NCBI RefSeq assembly: GCF_030915485.1
Contig: NZ_CP133266.1
Span: 2,232,001 to 2,296,000 of the forward strand
From: Neobacillus sp. PS3-40
Lineage (GTDB): Bacteria > Bacillota > Bacilli > Bacillales > Cytobacillaceae
Length of the DNA: 64,000 nucleotides
Reading direction: 5' to 3'
The first letter of the stretch is position 1. The number at the start of each line of letters is the position of its first letter. A program made the translations under genes and the position numbers. The notes beneath the pieces were generated by a model that saw only the letters and a list, made by a program, of their open reading frames with translations, ran no database searches and had not been told where the DNA came from. Shown here piece after piece: positions 61,173 through 64,000 of this stretch.

Positions 61173-62487
61173 GCTTCACTCCCCCTAGATCTTCCGTGTC
61201 AATTAAACTCCAAGTATTATTGTAACGATAAAACCAAGCAGGTTCTAAAACGATAAGTCTTGGTTCCTTCAAATCCTTCTCCATTCGATATCCCAAGCTA
61301 AAAGCTTCAATTTGCTCCATCTTGAAATTTTTCTTCTGTTGCAAAAAAGCCAAAGCTGTGTAGCCTGATGGACTAGTAACTTTATGCATTTCGAACTTTA
61401 AGGGGAGTTTTAATGAGATACTTGGACGTACATACTTATTAATTTCATTTCGCCCCCACACCTCATTGATCTCTGATATCCCACTATCATTGAAAACAGG
61501 ATATCCATCCATACTGTAAAGGCGAAATGTTACCTTATGATTATATTCATCATTGTTTACATAACGATAGGGGTCAGTCCATCCCCCATGTTCATTGACA
61601 AAGTCTATGCTACGTTTAATTAAATCCTTTGACTTTTCCACATAATCTGTATCACCAGTTGGATTAACATATAGAAGCATATTGCTATTGTAATTAATAT
61701 TCATTTTACTAGACCCATTAGTAAACTCTTCTCCCGTAGGAACAACGCTTTTTTGAACAAAGCTAGGGTCATTAAAAAGAGCTACCTTAAATTCATCTGA
61801 GTTAAGTGGTACTGGCAAATATTTATACTCCATCATGTCCGTCGTACCCTCGGGTAAATAAAGAGTTCGTTTTTCTGTTGGCTTAAAAGCAAAGTAACGT
61901 GGATATTGATTTGCATTCTTAAAGAAATGTTGATTAAAATTGTTCAAAAACGTAGTGGAAATACGGCTGATATAGACTTGCTGGTTATTTGTTGAAAAAA
62001 AGTAGACGATACCACTTTCCTTTTCGGAATTATTCGTTTTGATGATAATTCGATCAAAATTAAAGGTAGGTAGCTTTTTGTCTTCAAAATTCAACACATT
62101 TCTGTATAATTCAACAGGAATTTCAGTAGGGAAAATAATTTCTGCATTTCCATCCTCATGAATTAATTCATTCATATTTGCTACATTACCTGTGTAACTT
62201 TTTACATCATAGAAACTCCACTGACTTACTTCTTTTATCAGCTTATCAAGTTCGTTTACATTTGTCGTACCATGGTGTTCCCCTCTTATGTGAAATAAAG
62301 CCAAGTCTGGTTTAATAATTTTCTTTACTTCCTGTTTTTCACTTAATGTTACTTCAGCCACATTGTTACTTTTTTCCATCGTTTCATAATTTGGTTGGAA
62401 TGTCCAAAGATTCCAAGTTAATAAAATACTGACTAATACTAAAATAATTAAAATCACAGATTTACTATTTTCGTATCTCATGACCAT
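61159..62487 (-). CDS. walH: WalH (YycH), WalK regulatory membrane protein
   Basis: 442 residues with one N-terminal transmembrane helix (SVILIILVLVSILLTWNLW, about 9-27) and a large extracellular three-domain region. It is the partner of WalI in restraining the WalK kinase. The ATG lies inside the end of walK (10-bp overlap). Length and order match the Bacillus operon. Confidence 0.93.
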   Translation of the reverse strand: MVMRYENSKSVILIILVLVSILLTWNLWTFQPNYETMEKSNNVAEVTLSEKQEVKKIIKPDLALFHIRGEHHGTTNVNELDKLIKEVSQWSFYDVKSYTGNVANMNELIHEDGNAEIIFPTEIPVELYRNVLNFEDKKLPTFNFDRIIIKTNNSEKESGIVYFFSTNNQQVYISRISTTFLNNFNQHFFKNANQYPRYFAFKPTEKRTLYLPEGTTDMMEYKYLPVPLNSDEFKVALFNDPSFVQKSVVPTGEEFTNGSSKMNINYNSNMLLYVNPTGDTDYVEKSKDLIKRSIDFVNEHGGWTDPYRYVNNDEYNHKVTFRLYSMDGYPVFNDSGISEINEVWGRNEINKYVRPSISLKLPLKFEMHKVTSPSGYTALAFLQQKKNFKMEQIEAFSLGYRMEKDLKEPRLIVLEPAWFYRYNNTWSLIDTEDLGGVKHGLE

Positions 62488-64000
62488 TCATCCTCTTCAG
62501 ATCGCTCATATGGAAGTGAAAAGGCAATTTCTGTTCCTTTTCCTTCTTCACTTTTCGCCCATATATTCCCTCCATGTGCCTGAACCATTTCCTTGGCAAT
62601 GGCCAACCCCAGTCCTGTTCCACCAAGCTTCCGCGATCTTGCTTTATCTACCCGGTAAAACCGTTCGAAAACCTCGCTAATATTTTTCTTAGGAATTCCC
62701 ATTCCTTCATCCGCGATACTAACAATCACTTTTTCTTCTTCTTCTAAAATTGAGAACGTAATTTGACCGCCCTCTGGTGAATATTTAATAGCATTCGAAA
62801 TAATATTGTCGAGCACCTGTGTTAATTTATCTTCATCGATTTCAATAATGATGGAATGGTCTGGTAACTGTCTATTAAACGTAACATTTTGGTCCTTTGT
62901 TATTTCAAACCGATCAATAATCCGATGGAAAAACTTCACAAAATTCACCCAATCCTTTGTGAGCTTGTAATCGGTACTATCCATTTTTGAAAGTTGAAGT
63001 AAATCATTTACAAGGCGAATCATTCGCTCTGTTTCCGTTCTCGTAACCTCTAAAAAGTTAGGAGCAATTTCTTCATCTCGCCATGCACCCTCTGCCAATG
63101 CTTCTAAATAACTCCTCATTGTCGTTAGTGGTGTCCTAAGTTCATGCGAAACATTTGCTACAAATTCTCTTCTCTCTATGTTGATTTTTTCTTGTTCAGT
63201 AATATCATGAAGAACCGTAATTAAACCATTTACAAATCCTGTTTCCTTTTGAATAACAGAAAGGTTTGCTCGGAGAATATATCGTTTGTTTTTCGTACTA
63301 TGATCCAATATTAATGAATCTTTTTCTTCAACCAAATCCTCAAATGTATACATTTCACTTAGGCCTAATAAGTTTATAATTGGCTGAGATATGACTGTTT
63401 CACGTGGAACATCCAACATTTCTGAAGCGGGTTCATTGATCAATATAACCTTCCCTTTTCGGTCGGTTGCGATCACGCCATCTGTCATATACGACAAAAT
63501 GGAAGAAAGCTTTCTCCGTTCCCCTTCTGTCATTGCCTGGGCTTCCTGAAGTTTCTTCGTTAAACTATTAAAGGTCATCGCTAAAGTACCAATCTCATCC
63601 GATCCATAAACTTTTACTTTTCTTGAAAAATTTCCCTTCGACATTGCTAATGCTTGTTTTTTCATATCTGCAATGGGTCTTGTAATAGTCTGGGCTAACA
63701 ATATACCTAAAAGTGCGGTAATAGATAATGCAATCGCCGTTCCAGTAGCAAAAATACCATTAATGGTCTTCATCTGTGTAAAAACATTTTCAATTTTTGC
63801 AACAAGGTAAATGGATCCAATTACTTTTTTACCAGATTTAATTGGAGTAGAGAGGACCCAAATTCGATGGCCCGTCTGCGGGTCAATTAAGATATTACTT
63901 TGTTCCTCTTCCAAAACAATCGAGCGCTTGATTCTTAGTTCAGTAGTTCTTTGCCCGACCACTCCCTGGTTATTTGCATCAGACGTACCGAGAATTTTTA
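62478..64000 (-). CDS. walK: WalK (YycG) essential sensor histidine kinase (partial)
   Basis: C-terminal 507 codons; the 5' part lies beyond the right window edge. Order visible: end of the extracellular PAS-like domain (about the first 60 visible residues), transmembrane helix 2 (GTAIALSITALLGILLAQTI), HAMP, cytoplasmic PAS (MTDGVIATDRKGKVILINEP), phosphorylated histidine in FVANVSHELRTPLTTMRSYL, N-box DNIISNAIKYSPEGG, G1 VSIADEGMGIP and G2 GLGLAIAKEMVQAHGG. It phosphorylates WalR to control cell-wall hydrolases. First visible gene of walKHIJ. Confidence 0.97.
   Translation of the reverse strand, partial: KILGTSDANNQGVVGQRTTELRIKRSIVLEEEQSNILIDPQTGHRIWVLSTPIKSGKKVIGSIYLVAKIENVFTQMKTINGIFATGTAIALSITALLGILLAQTITRPIADMKKQALAMSKGNFSRKVKVYGSDEIGTLAMTFNSLTKKLQEAQAMTEGERRKLSSILSYMTDGVIATDRKGKVILINEPASEMLDVPRETVISQPIINLLGLSEMYTFEDLVEEKDSLILDHSTKNKRYILRANLSVIQKETGFVNGLITVLHDITEQEKINIERREFVANVSHELRTPLTTMRSYLEALAEGAWRDEEIAPNFLEVTRTETERMIRLVNDLLQLSKMDSTDYKLTKDWVNFVKFFHRIIDRFEITKDQNVTFNRQLPDHSIIIEIDEDKLTQVLDNIISNAIKYSPEGGQITFSILEEEEKVIVSIADEGMGIPKKNISEVFERFYRVDKARSRKLGGTGLGLAIAKEMVQAHGGNIWAKSEEGKGTEIAFSLPYERSEEDEWS

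Overview
The window is chromosomal DNA of a low-GC Gram-positive endospore-former of the family Bacillaceae (Bacillus, Neobacillus or Cytobacillus type). The evidence is the codon use, the strong AGGAGG-type ribosome binding sites with frequent TTG and GTG starts, and the conserved right end: walK-walH-walI-walJ-htrC-rlmH in the Bacillus order, next to a cluster of DnaA boxes. That block lies close to oriC in B. subtilis. No rRNA, tRNA, CRISPR array or intact insertion sequence was seen.

Layout. 0-6 kb: tail of a YtrAB-like GntR/ABC operon, a wrecked methylisocitrate lyase gene, a TSUP permease, a C1-type aminopeptidase, a HAD hydrolase and a TRM11-like RNA methyltransferase. 6-11 kb: a 48-residue gene behind an Fnr/Crp-type palindrome, a TIM-barrel protein, and a convergent restriction-modification pair. 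11-20 kb: MFS transporter, DUF3224 protein, a double-domain NlpC/P60 protein, yhgD-yhgE, a coiled-coil protein and a membrane-anchored polysaccharide deacetylase. 20-28 kb: the ansR/ansA-aspA asparagine and aspartate catabolic locus, brnQ, a LysR regulator with a 52-residue divergent gene, and repeat-rich DNA with IS3 and other gene remnants. 28-33 kb: a complete Bce-type antimicrobial-peptide sensing and detoxification module. 33-39 kb: MATE/MarR, a WYL regulator, a VOC protein, a LOG-family hydrolase and an LURP-one protein. 39-48 kb: gluconokinase, an aldolase remnant and a lic/cel-type beta-glucoside PTS operon with its PRD activator, a cre site and a 26-bp palindrome. 48-57 kb: a glycine-riboswitch-controlled permease and three AT-rich cassettes that look like defence genes (DUF262/HNH; ParA plus two unknown proteins; HNH plus unknown C-terminus). 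57-64 kb: rlmH, the DnaA-box cluster and the wal operon.

Main observation. The last codons of rlmH and the bases just after them (56876-56907) recur seven times in the same orientation at about 20.5, 28.4, 38.9, 47.9, 49.7, 52.2 and 54.6 kb. There is also a degenerate copy at 33.4 kb and an inverted copy at 14.6 kb. Away from rlmH most copies are completed into a hairpin by the mirror of the flanking bases. This is the layout of the staphylococcal SCC attachment site, which is also the 3' end of rlmH with inverted repeats. The intervals coincide with functional units: each defence-like cassette, the riboswitch-permease unit, the Bce module and the PTS locus sits between two copies. My reading is a serial, SCC-like accessory array behind rlmH whose recombinase is not in this window. 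A dispersed hairpin repeat that happens to include the rlmH end is the main alternative.
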